Source: Cycas panzhihuaensis
Taxonomy: Eukaryota; Cycadophyta
Assembly: GCA_023213395.1 (NCBI GenBank)
Contig: CM041465.1
Coordinates: forward strand, 136,655,741 to 136,719,740
Length of the DNA stretch: 64,000 nt
Direction: 5' to 3'
Shown here: positions 1 through 9,856 of the stretch, piece by piece
Position numbering within the stretch: the stretch's first letter is position 1
Layout of the letters: each line of letters opens with the position of its first letter
Translations under genes and position numbers: made by a program
Notes under the pieces: model-generated
Databases searched by the model: none
What the model was told of the DNA's origin: nothing
Seen by the model: the letters and a program-made list of their open reading frames with translations, nothing else

Positions 1-785
1 ACTTAGGGATTGAAGTAACATAAAAGAATGGAAAAATTTTTCTCTCCTAAGAAAAATACATCAACAATCTTCTAACCAAGTTTTAGTTAGAAGATGCTCA
101 ACCAGTGGCTTTAACTATGGACCCTAATACTAAACTCTCAGTTGATGGTAACACTAGGGTGGCAGACGTAATACTCTACAAGAAATGTATAGGTAATCTT
201 ATCTAAACTACTAATACAAGGCTAGATATTACACATTTTGTCGGCATTCTTGCATGATTCATGACAAATCCTAAGTAGAATCACTAATAGGCTGTAGTTC
301 AAGTGTTAAAATACCTAAAGACGGCCAACAAATTTGGTCTATTATATAAACCTAATAATGAATTTAAGCTTTTTGCATACACAGACTCAGATTTTGTAGG
401 AGATAAAGATATAAGAAGATCTACACCTGGGTATGTAACATTTCTTGGAACAGTACTAATATCATGGAAATCTAGATAGCAGAAGATAGTTGTTGATTCA
501 ACTACCGAAGCTGAATACATTACTGCTTCTAAGACCAACAAGGAGGTGATATGGCTTAGAAAATTATTAGAAACATTGAATATCACCCAAACAAGTCCTA
601 TTGGCATTCGTATGGATAATCAATTAATAATCCACATGGCAAAAAATCTTGTATTTCACGATCGTATAAAACACGTAAGTACGAAAGTTAATAAAATTAG
701 AGAACTAGTTCATGATAGCATAATTCAACTGGAATACTACCCCATAATAGATCAAGTGGCTGATAGCTTTACCAAACCACTATAA
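1..785 (+). pseudogene. Ty1/copia pol 3' end (RT C-terminus and RNase H)
   Basis: The window opens inside a copia reverse transcriptase: the first codons read LGIEVT, the end of the RT domain. RNase H follows in the same orientation with FAYTDSDFVGD (about 370-402), a serine-rich strand, STTEAEYITAS (about 500-530, acidic residue of the active site kept) and the terminal motif LEYYPIIDQVADSFTKPL (about 729-782). The last 79 residues are open, but several stops (codons near 209, 257, 285, 478) interrupt the upstream part. RNase H would remove the RNA strand during reverse transcription. The element runs in from the left edge, so gag, protease and integrase are outside the window. The tail motif is useful for comparison with the Gag-only elements further on. 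Family assignment is secure; the lineage within copia is not resolved. Confidence 0.85.
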
Positions 786-1350
786 AAGGTAAATTTGAAT
801 AGTTCTGAAGGCATCTTGACCTTAGCACCTTCATCTTTGATTAATCAAAGAAGATGGCAACATGATCATTATACTCTATTCTATTTATGAAAACCCCTTC
901 TGGGTGCAAAAGAATAAGAGTAAGTCTCTGCTCTATCCTATTTGTGAAAATCCCATCGGAGCACAGAAGGATAAGGATTGTACTAATTTTAGAAAATCAA
1001 AATATGTGAAAACCTGAAAAGGCATAGGGGATGACTAAATGGTATATGAAGACTCAATAGATCAAGTTGTACATTTAAGTTGCTTGGATACTAGGCTACA
1101 TCAAGAGCCACCTTAGCCATTTTGATTTATAAAATGGGTTATAGATCTTGGAAAGTCCATGGGTTTTTATTTCTCATGAGAGTTTTCCTACAAAAGTGTC
1201 ATTTAAAATTTTAATATAATAATGAAGCTTAAATAAAGACCTCATAGAATGGATTTTCTCAAATAACCTTCCATTATTAATGGGGGAATCGAAAGAGGTT
1301 AATATATCAAGGTCATTTATGTAGATTAATTAAGTGACCTTAGGGTATAT
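786..1350 (+). other. copia 3' untranslated tail with purine tract
   Basis: No gene seen. The stretch links the RNase H stop to the LTR. It holds two similar short passages (about 875-925 and 930-975, each with CTCTATYCTATTTRTGAAA and a following purine-rich run). A polypurine tract, TGGGGGAATCGAAAGAGG, lies at 1281-1298. The tract is 52 bases before the TG I used as LTR start, so the true LTR may begin nearer 1299. Confidence 0.5.
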
Positions 1351-1602
1351 TGTTAGCATTAGTCTCTTAGTAAAATATACTTTATGTACATTTAGTTATA
1401 ATTTTAGGTTTATGTCATTAGGTAGGAAAATCCTAACCCTAATACTCACCCTCAATAATAAAAGGCGAAATCTCAAGGAGAGAGTCATTATTCATTCTCA
1501 CCTCCAAGCTTTATTCTCATATCTTATTTTCATCTCTTTTTCATTCTCCATTTCCATTGTATGCATGTGAGTGATTTATTTCCTAGATCCATCCTTCCTT
1601 CA
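1351..1602 (+). repeat. copia LTR, 252 bp (3' LTR of the first copia)
   Basis: It begins TGTTAGCATTAGTC and ends ATCCTTCCTTCA. The same 252-base unit occurs at 15315-15566 (forward) and 15012-15263 (inverted), which confirms it as a repeat with fixed ends. No PBS follows it, consistent with a 3' LTR. Similarity to the inverted copy continues left to about 1309, so the LTR may really start near 1299, right after the purine tract. Confidence 0.8.
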
Positions 1603-1829
1603 TAATAGGAACTTAATAATACTTTTGAGATGACTAATCTTAGACTACTTCATTATTTTCTTCGTATTAAAATTTAGTAAGAACTATGTTACACTTTCTA
1701 ATCACAAGCCAAATGTATGAATGAGCTCTTATAGTGTTTCAGAATGAGTGACTATAAATATTTCTCTATACCTATAAAGACTAGAACCAAGCTAGGTTTG
1801 AATGAATAGGGACAACTATCAATTCCACT

Positions 1830-2502
1830 CTTTATAGAGAACTTATAGGGAGTTTAATTTATCTTACTTATACTCATACTGATATCTCATATGTAGTTAG
1901 GATTTGTTCAAGGTTTATGTCTTAACATAAGATATCATATTGGAAAGTTACAATTAGAATTCTTAAGTACATCTGTAACACCTTACAACATGGACTTGAC
2001 TACAACTAAGTTAAAACTCCTATTCTAAAAGGATTCACTAATGTAGATTGAGTCGATTACTAAGATATTCACCACTTTACTTTAAGTTATTATTTTGATC
2101 TAAACTTAGATATTATTTCTTGGAGTTGTAAGAAATAACCCAATGTTGCTTTATCCTCTACTAAAGCAAAATATAAAGCAGTTGTTCATGCAACTACCAA
2201 AGTGACCTGGGTACGTAGGATTCTTGTTGAACTTGGTCTTTAATAGACTCAAGCTACTCTTATATATTATGATAATTAAAGTATATTGAAGATGACAAAG
2301 AACCCTAATTCTATACAAGAATAAAGCACATAGAGGTCCATCATCATTTTATCCATGAACATATATTTAAGATAGAGAAATAAATGTTTTGTATAGATTA
2401 ACTAAAGACTAAGTTATAGATATCTTCACTAAAGCACTTAATAAACCAAAGTTTGAAAGGTTTTGGTATGACCTTGACATCAAGATTAATAAAGTCGTCA
2501 TT
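1830..2502 (+). pseudogene. second copia RT/RNase H 3' remnant
   Basis: A second, more decayed copia pol end. Readable pieces are LYRELIGSLIYLTYT (about 1836-1880), ISWSCKK..PNVALSSTKAKYKAVV (about 2113-2190), a strand with IYYDN (about 2257) and EVHHHFIHEHIFK (about 2330-2370). The conserved acidic residue of the usual TEAEY motif is lysine here, so the RNase H would be inactive even without the many stops and frame changes. It ends at a polypurine tract (AAGGGAGGA, 2503-2511) directly before an LTR. Different sequence from the first copia, so a different element or lineage. Confidence 0.75.
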
Positions 2503-2511
2503 AAGGGAGGA

Positions 2512-3118
2512 TGTTAAAATATAATGACTCCTTCATGTACTCTTTTATAAAGTTAGTCACCTTACTCAGATAAAGTATAGTTATAACTCAAGTTATGACT
2601 TAATATTATAATTCATAGTTGATACTCAACAACCCACTTTAAGCCTTATAACTATCCATTGAGACTTATGTACTATGAGGTCTAATCAAGTGAAAGTATG
2701 CAAGGTCTAATCTACATCCACCTATTTTAAAGTGATAAACATTGAGCACTCTATAAATTAAGGCCATGTCTACAATCATGTGATATAGGAAGGTAGTTTT
2801 TTGTGAGAGTCAAAACTCTACTAGAGTTTTGTATTAATCATCAATAAATTTGATTTATTTCTTCTTATGGATTAGAGCCAATTTCTACTCCTCCATTCAT
2901 ATCTTATGTTTATTTAATATATGCATGATATACTATGTGTATTGATGAGTTTATTGCATGTTAGTTAAGAGAATAAAAATCCTGATAAGGTTATTTTTCA
3001 TTAATTAGATTAATTATAACTTTATCAATCCAAGGAGTCCTATTTTAAGATTCTTTTCTTTTATTACCTTGATCTTATGCCATTGTTAAGGTGAATTTAT
3101 GTATTATTAGTTAGAACA
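2512..3118 (+). repeat. copia LTR, about 607 bp
   Basis: The left end TGTTAAAATATAATGACTCC sits directly after polypurine tract AAGGGAGGA. The right end is placed at TTAGAACA because a PBS-like TGGTATTAGAC starts five bases later. Only one copy is in the window, so the right end is less certain than the left. Confidence 0.55.
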
Positions 3119-3123
3119 ACTAG

Positions 3124-3134
3124 TGGTATTAGAC
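3124..3134 (+). other. PBS-like site (initiator tRNA-Met type)
   Basis: TGGTATTAGAC differs from the usual TGGTATCAGAG of plant copia at two positions. A PBS on the right of an LTR that also has a polypurine tract on its left would make this one LTR shared by two elements in tandem. Confidence 0.4.
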
Positions 3135-4574
3135 ATAAATCTTTAATTTCCTCTTTAATCTTTTTAAAACCCCTAAAGGTTTTGAAGTTCTTGAAATTCT
3201 TAAATTTCTTGAAATCTTTGAACTTTTTTGTTCCTCTTTTTCTTCTTGATCTTCCTGAACTTCTATAGGTCCTTGAATTCTTAGAATTTCTTGAATTTGT
3301 CTACTACTCCTTTCTCAAGCATAATGTAGCAATTCCTCCTTTACACCTTGAGATCTAAGAAATTAGTATATAATCCTTTTAGATCTTTATCTAGCTTGAA
3401 GATCTTTTTGAAATAAAATTAAGTGACTCTCTCTAAATTTATAATCTTAGAGAATTTTTCTACCTAGTATGATCACTAGATATTATCCTATGTTTTTTGC
3501 ATCTCCCAAGATTGTTTAGTTATAATGACTAGGTCTATGATTGTACAATTTTAGTATGCAAGAACATGGGATAATTAATGAGTGAAAAAATCATTACTTA
3601 AAGAGGGGTAACTCCGTTAACTATCTATAGTTGTATATCAAACATATATGCATAATTTATAGTTATCAGTAATAGGTATTTTTATGTTATGATATACGCA
3701 ATTGTATAAGTAAGAAGTAAACAAGAAATAAAAAAAGGTAAAAGAAGGTATAATTAAAAAAAAAAACATAAATAAGGGATTAAACAAGAGATTATTTTTT
3801 CAAGAAAAATTCTCACCTAATTAAATACATAAACCTATTCAATCCCACTACTAGATAATGACTAAGTAAGGAAAGAATAAAGTCTATGTATTATCATTGA
3901 AAAATTATTCAAAATATTCCAAATAATAATGAAGTGAACTCAAAACATCTTCAATGACCATTAAGAAAGTTACATAAATGAATAAGTTAATTTCTTAACT
4001 CATGTATCTTTTGGATAACCTCTTATAAGATGTATAACATAATACTATCACAAATTAAAAGCCTATAACAAAGAACCCTAAACTATTATTATGCCCATAC
4101 CCATGGCCCATGATTCTCACATGGGTCTATTTTGCAATGATTCCAACTTAAAAGGAATTAAACAAAATATGAAAAATAAGAAGTGTTTAGAAAAGGCTTA
4201 TAAAGTCTTGTCTTCTCTATAAAGTTAGGAACGAAATGGATAAAAGAGGAAGAGTGGTGATTGTATTAGGTAGATCAAGTGATAATAACCCTTACTCCTT
4301 CAAATTTTTGCCTTTTAAAGTTGCTTGTTTGAGTTGTAACCACTTGCAATTAATAATGCATCTTTTAGTTATTTGAGTTGTTATATTAGTCCAACTCAAA
4401 TGTGGATCATTGGGCTAAAGAAGCCTTAACTAATGCCAAGGTAATCTGGAGCTTATTACATTTCATTTTGACCCATTCTAATTTTGCTAGTTCTATTTAG
4501 GTCAAACATCTTAACTCTTCTTGTATATCTAATTAGTTATATAATTATAAATCTAAATTTTAAACTTCATCATA
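3135..4574. other. AT-rich non-coding stretch
   Basis: No open frame or recognised family. At 3175-3300 there is a loose TTCTTGAA-rich run (direct short repeats of CTTGAA and TTCTTGAAAT), the kind of low-complexity leader found after a PBS. Homopolymer A runs sit near 3760. Otherwise I see nothing. Confidence 0.4.
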
Positions 4575-7400
4575 TTTTCCTCTACTTCTTTGGTAAAGTC
4601 TCTCTTGATTTCTAGGAAAACATCCATGTTTACATGACCATCTTCTCATAAAGTTGATGGTAATCCAATCTTTAATGAAGAATAAATAATTAAAAAGGAA
4701 TAGGTGTAAAGGAATAAAATATTTTATATCTCATATATAATCATTTTTTCCATATGGCATAAAGAATTTAAGATGATAAGGTAGGATTAAGAGTTGCATG
4801 TGCAACATTTTATTGCAATTACTTAAATCTTCCATGTGTAACCTCTTTAAATGTATTATAAGGTGTATCTAACTAATTCATTTTAGATTTTAATAATTCC
4901 TATTATTTATGCATCCCATAAGAGAATTTCTAAATAATAGGGGCTAAAGAAACCACATCCTTAATAAATTTATTTTATAGGCTTAGAGCCACCTTTGTAC
5001 CTTTAAAATCATGTTTTAATTGGTCATTAAGGTGTCCCACTTAGTCTAAGTCATCTTGTTAAAGAGGTTGTATTTGTAAAAGGTTCCTAAAGTATGGTCA
5101 TGGCATTAATTTTTTCTTTTAATTCCTAACTTTCTTGCTTGAATTATTGAAATTCCTATTGATTTTTTTCTAGTTCCCACTATAAAATCTTCACTTTATC
5201 CTTTTGTACTTCACTCTTTATTTTATACAAGCCCATAATTTCTAGTGGTATGTTTTCTTTTAGTGATAATTTTGGTATCTTAACAAGTTTTTACTTTCTA
5301 ATTTACATAGTCTACAAGGTTTGCTTATTATCTTCATAAACATAGAAAAGGCCTTTCTATAGAGTCTAAGCTACCTTTTATTGGAGTATTTTCCTAGGTT
5401 CTTCTTTTCTACCATAACTTCTTAATCTAAGGATGAATAGCGAGTGATAGCTTAGTTATAGCCAAGCAGTTTGTCTCTTCATCTATGAGTGTCTTGTCTC
5501 TTTAAGATAGTACCTCCTAAGCCACTAGCTCTATCCCTTTATGGGATATCACCTTTTATATTATTTAGACTTGAAGGAGTATTTCCATCATCATTTAAAA
5601 GCTCCATTTTCACTATTTTACTCTTAATTATTTCTCTAGTCATAGTGGTTGTTGGACCATCTTTAAAAGGGCCTTGATTTTCAATTACTTTAAAGCCTCT
5701 TATTATTATTTTACCCCAACTTGCATTTAAAATTCATAGGTCGAGAATGTTACATCTTAATTGAATTATATTATTTAGAATTAAGGAATTTGCCTCTTAT
5801 TCTAAGTTACTTTTGAAATAGAAGGATTTAAATGCCATGCCTTTTATTTAATCTCCTCAAAAATTGTAGTCATCTGCTTCTCTATGGATACTATGTCATC
5901 TTTAAGAGAGGGAATTTCACTCCCATTCTTATTATGTATGCTATTATCTAAAGGTGAAATATCTTCCTCTTCTTTAATATGTACATTTCTTATTTTTTAT
6001 ATCTTTTTTTAAATTAATGGCTCGTCTTATTCATAGATGTCTTCAAATAAATGATCTCCAAAGAGTAAACTAGGAAAATATTTAAAAGGATTTACATTTG
6101 CTTTATTTTTCTTATCCTTTTTAGCCAATTGCTTTGTTCTCTTTTTAGACTTGTCATCATTATGGCTTTTTATAATGACTAAATATGGTATTATTTTGCT
6201 TGATTGTGCTCCATATAAAGTACCTTACCATATAGTAACATTTATTAATTCTTTAGGCTTGAGATTTATAACTCAATAAGCTCCACCGGGTTGATGATAT
6301 ATCCTAAACATCCCTAAAGATGTTAGTTGATCTAACATGTGAACACCAAGATATCTCTCTCTTCTATGCTCAACATCATGAGAATTTATCACTCAACAGG
6401 TAATATATTTTTATTTATCTAATTATTGTATTTCCAAGCCTAGTTATAATACCACCTCTCTAATAGAGTGCCCTTCTAGTAAACATAGCTTATCCAATGG
6501 ATATTTTGATAAAAGATATACACAACCATTTATCCAAATAATATAATAATTTTCTAAAGGTAAACAACTTTGAATATTCTTCCTTTTTCATCTACTAGCC
6601 ACATTTTGACATTATTCCTAACTATTTTGGGATAATTTAGGGCTTTTCTAATAGATAAGAAAAAATTATTAATTATTACATAACTGAAAGTGCTTTTACT
6701 TGCCTTCCAAACCTTTGAAAAAACAAAATTGGATAGGCAACCCTACATCCTTTTGCATTTGATCTACCCTAAAGGCTAGACTAAGATCAATAGTCCCAAA
6801 AATAACAAAAATAAAATAAGAGATCATGAAGAAAATGCCACTAATTTTATCCACTATAAGATGTTAAGTAATCATATCACTAATAATTCCCTCCTATTAA
6901 AAAAGCTATCTTTTAACTAAGACCAAATAAATTAAATGTGAGATTGTTAGATCTATTTTGTCTGAATCCTACTAATTAAAGACTTTAGAAATAAGAGCTA
7001 CCTAATGTTGAATTCTCTTAGTTAATTTATTAACTACTACCACCCTTTTTGTGTTTTTCTTAGGTGTTTAAATTAACTAGCTAGAAATTCTCTCTTATAA
7101 TTTCTAGTTTTTCTTAATTGTGGCCTTCATAGCTTTCTCATTATACCTTAGGTTAGTAGAAAAAGCCTTAAAGTCATGGTGCAAATTATCTGTACCTAAG
7201 TCAAACAAGGCATCTCTTTCATTCAAATAAATTATCCTAGTTTTTCCATCATACCTTTCAACACATAGAAGGACTAAGTTATGACAATTAATTACTTTAG
7301 GAATGGAGGCTATTTGAATCAAGACAAGCCTCCATAGGTTAGTGTCTCATTGCTTCTCATACTTATAAAATTCTTCCTAGTCAAATTCTATATTAAGTTT
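4575..7400 (-). pseudogene. Decayed minus-strand coding region, family not recognised
   Basis: Several segments on the minus strand read like protein when stops are ignored. The N-terminal part (7104 to about 7390) includes an open 72-codon piece with VLLCVERYDGKTRI, LFDLGTDNLHHDFKAF and LRYNEKAMKATIKKN. Further pieces are VGLPIQFCFFKGLEGK (about 6710-6760), KSKKRTKQLAKK (about 6110-6160), a strand with EIPSLKDDIVSIEKQMTTIFEEI (about 5850-5920), and a heptad-like, Q/E/K-rich stretch (about 5105-5235) that looks like a coiled coil with Q codons turned to TAG. I do not recognise the family. Order on the minus strand is globular segment, basic segment, coiled coil. It could be the gag or an extra reading frame of an unrecognised retroelement. 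No flanking LTR could be paired with it. Confidence 0.35.
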
Positions 7401-8586
7401 GGTATTGGTAATGAACTTTTGTTTTTAAGAGCATTGTGTTTTACAAAATTTTAGTAACAATTTAAGTACATTAGAAGAAAACTTGGAGTTATTTGTGAGT
7501 ATTTGGAGAAATTCCTTTGAATATATGACTTCTTCACACTTCTCACCTTGATCTTTTATATTTGTTAACTCCTCACAAAAGATGCAAAAGGTAGTGAAGT
7601 GAGTATTTTACTTCTCACCCACTAGCATGCTTTGTAATAAACATCCATAAGATCACTCACCTACTTTGTGGTTGCACTTCACGAATTTGCTTATCACTTA
7701 AGGTTTTAATACTAATTTAAAAATTTGCATGGTGGGGCCCATCTTGAATTTCCTTATTCTTTTACACTTTACATATCCTTATGTTCATAACTCAAATGCA
7801 AATTCATAGAGTGCAAAGGTATATGATGGCACCCACCTATTATGACAACTTAAGTTACTTTAAAACTTCACACTTTGTGTCTTTGGCCTTCACTTATTTT
7901 TAAAACCTCACCAATTAATATTCAAGGTGCAAATTGTAGGGCCTCTTTATTTATGGCCTCACCCTTTCATATATTAATACTTTGGAAATCAAGTGATCAC
8001 TTTGGTTTTTAGACTCCAAGTGATCTTGCAAAATGTGAGGTATAAAGCATTTCCCCTTATGGAAGTTAGTTGATTTCCTTTATCCACTAAATTTTCCTTT
8101 ATTTTTGTAAATTTACACTTTGCATTTCATAAATTCACTTATCACTTGAGACCTTCAAACTCATGCGTAGCCCAACGAACTATAAGGTGCACAAAGTAAA
8201 CCATTATTTTACATATAAACTTAGTATTTTTTTTTTTAGTGAACTCCATGATATATGTTGTATTCAATAACAAGTATTTTATAATTCATACATTTTTGTC
8301 TCATTGGAGATCTATCAATATCATTAGCTCCTTTATAAGGTATGAAATGCAAGATAATTAGTATAGGACAAAGGGCATTGTAACAACAAAGTAATCTTTG
8401 CCTTTGTTATCTTATAAAAAAGTAGAGTAATTCAAGCTTAGAATATATGTCATTTGACTCTATTCCATCTTTGAATATACAAAATATATAAATTTTTCAT
8501 AGTTTTGCTTAAAACCTTATAATTATTATAATTAAATTTATAAGTTCAAAAACTAAATTAAAACTTCAAACTTCCAAAATTTTATA
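7401..8586. other. AT-rich stretch, no gene
   Basis: Contains scattered short motifs such as CACTTATCACTTRAG and CAAATTTGCA-like words at uneven spacing (7560-8200), a T run at 8228-8238, and nothing else I can name. It may be a leader or LTR of the unrecognised minus-strand element to its left. Confidence 0.3.
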
Positions 8587-8625
8587 TACCCTCAAAAGGG
8601 TAACGAGTATTAGATTGCTAGCCTT
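8587..8625 (+). pseudogene. copia gag, 5' piece cut by element A
   Basis: The frame reads LKRVTSIRLLAL up to the insertion point. Joining it to 12762 with one GCCTT copy removed continues as KKEFYYMHLQPHDSITKYI without a frame break. That is the middle of a Ty1/copia Gag (UBN2-type) domain. It confirms both the host gene and the target duplication of element A. Confidence 0.7.
8621..8625. repeat. Target site duplication GCCTT (left)
   Basis: Identical to 12757-12761 on the other side of element A. Five bases is the usual integrase stagger for plant LTR retrotransposons. Confidence 0.85.
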
Positions 8626-8766
8626 TGTTGGAAATTAACCTGCACAACAATCTTCACAAACAGAATAGAATAGCTCCATAGGATCGAACGGTACCCTTAA
8701 CTCATATTAGAAGAGTAGGACCCACTTGCATGTGGGATAAATCTAATGTACATTAATATTCTAACA
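8626..8766 (-). repeat. Element A 3' LTR, 141 bp, deleted
   Basis: Same ends as the 218-base 5' LTR but 77 bases shorter. The missing block (equivalent to about 12613-12690) includes the TATA box TATAAATA and the region on both sides. The CCCACTTGCATGTGGG palindrome is kept (8721-8736). Confidence 0.85.
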
Positions 8767-8777
8767 CTCCCCCTTAA
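8767..8777 (-). other. Element A polypurine tract
   Basis: On the minus strand TTAAGGGGGAG lies directly before the 3' LTR, where plus-strand DNA synthesis is primed. Element B has the same tract at 49567-49577. Confidence 0.8.
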
Positions 8778-8789
8778 TGTACATTTGGG

Positions 8790-9817
8790 TTATTTGTATT
8801 TGCAATGCTTTGTCCTTGGAAATGTCTTGAGAATGATGTCTTCAACCTGCTCCTTGTCTTCAATCTTGTAGTGATGTTTTTGCTGCAGAATGATGTCTTC
8901 ATCTTGATTTGTGTCTTCAATTATGTACTGTTGCCCTTGTAGAATGATATCTTCAGCTTGATGTCGATGTTGATGTAGTTGCTCTAGTAAGTATAAATCT
9001 TGTTTCTTTATTGCAGCTGGTCTAGTCTGATGAATATCCTGTAAGTAACCATCTTCAATCACAACTTGCTTGTCATCATTATTCTGTATAAACTCTTGAT
9101 CATCATGTACATGATGACTTCTTTAATCTTTGGAGCAGAATCTTGATCAATTAGCATACTTTTTGAATTTGAATCAATGCTTAAAGAAGCAACATCATCA
9201 ATATAAGACTCATCTTTTATGGGATTATTAGCTTCAATTTCTCTTGAAATCAATTCATCACTTTCAATGTCTTCATCTGTAATCTCATCAATGCTTTCAA
9301 CAATAGAAGTTTCATCAGTGCTCAGACATTCTTCATCTTCACATGTTGTTTTTTCAATGTTGATAATACTTTCTTCACTCGTTGTACCTATACCATAACT
9401 AGTCTTAATTGCCTTTTCAATCATTCGTCGTGTTTCTTCAGGAGTTTGTTCAAATACTTCCCTTAGAAAATCCCAAGCTTCTTTAGCATTACTTGCATGT
9501 AGAATCATAGGAATAACAAAATGAAATTTGGAGGGAAGATCAATCTCATTGAATGCAGCATGAATCATAATGAATGCCATTCTATCTTTCTTTTCAAGCA
9601 TTTCTTTTTCTTCATCATCATTAGGGATATCATATTCATCAGTAACAATCTTCCACAAACCTCTAGCTATGAATAGACATCTCATTTTAATTGTCCAAAA
9701 AAAGTAGTCTCCACCATTGCATTTAGGTACTGGAAGAAGCGAATCCCTTAAGTAATATTCATTTGTCTCAGGAGCATATATAACCACATCATTATCCTCC
9801 ATGATTGTAAATGCCAT
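8790..9817 (-). pseudogene. Gag-like gene of element A with RNase H-like tail
   Basis: Start chosen at MAFTIMED (9817) because it aligns with the start of the B copy; an in-frame M lies 13 codons upstream. Residues about 25-120 form a copia Gag-type (UBN2/retrotran_gag_2) domain with YFFWTIKMRCLFIARGLW and AKEAWDFLREVFEQTP. Residues about 125-240 are acidic and rich in E, D, S and T. The C-terminus carries repeats of (Y)xIEDxxQxEDIIL and ends ILKTFPRTKHCKYK. No CCHC knuckle is present. Compared with B, one base is missing near 9110; it splits the frame into 265- and 90-codon pieces. Otherwise the frame is open over about 340 codons. The stop (8790-8792) is 12 bases from the polypurine tract. 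Confidence 0.8.
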
Positions 9818-9856
9818 TTCCACATGCCACGTCCCTTTTTCAATCAATACACTCAC

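Noticed and set aside
1334-1570. 78-codon frame covering the copia LTR
   Set aside because: It is the LTR itself; the other two LTR copies do not keep the frame.
5489-5677. Plus-strand 62-codon frame
   Set aside because: Lies opposite the decayed minus-strand region; pyrimidine-rich composition gives a hydrophobic pseudo-protein. Treated as a shadow.
7104-7322. 72-codon minus frame considered as a host gene exon
   Set aside because: Neighbouring sequence in the same frame is broken by many stops and no splice sites or second exon could be supported; kept only as part of the decayed region.
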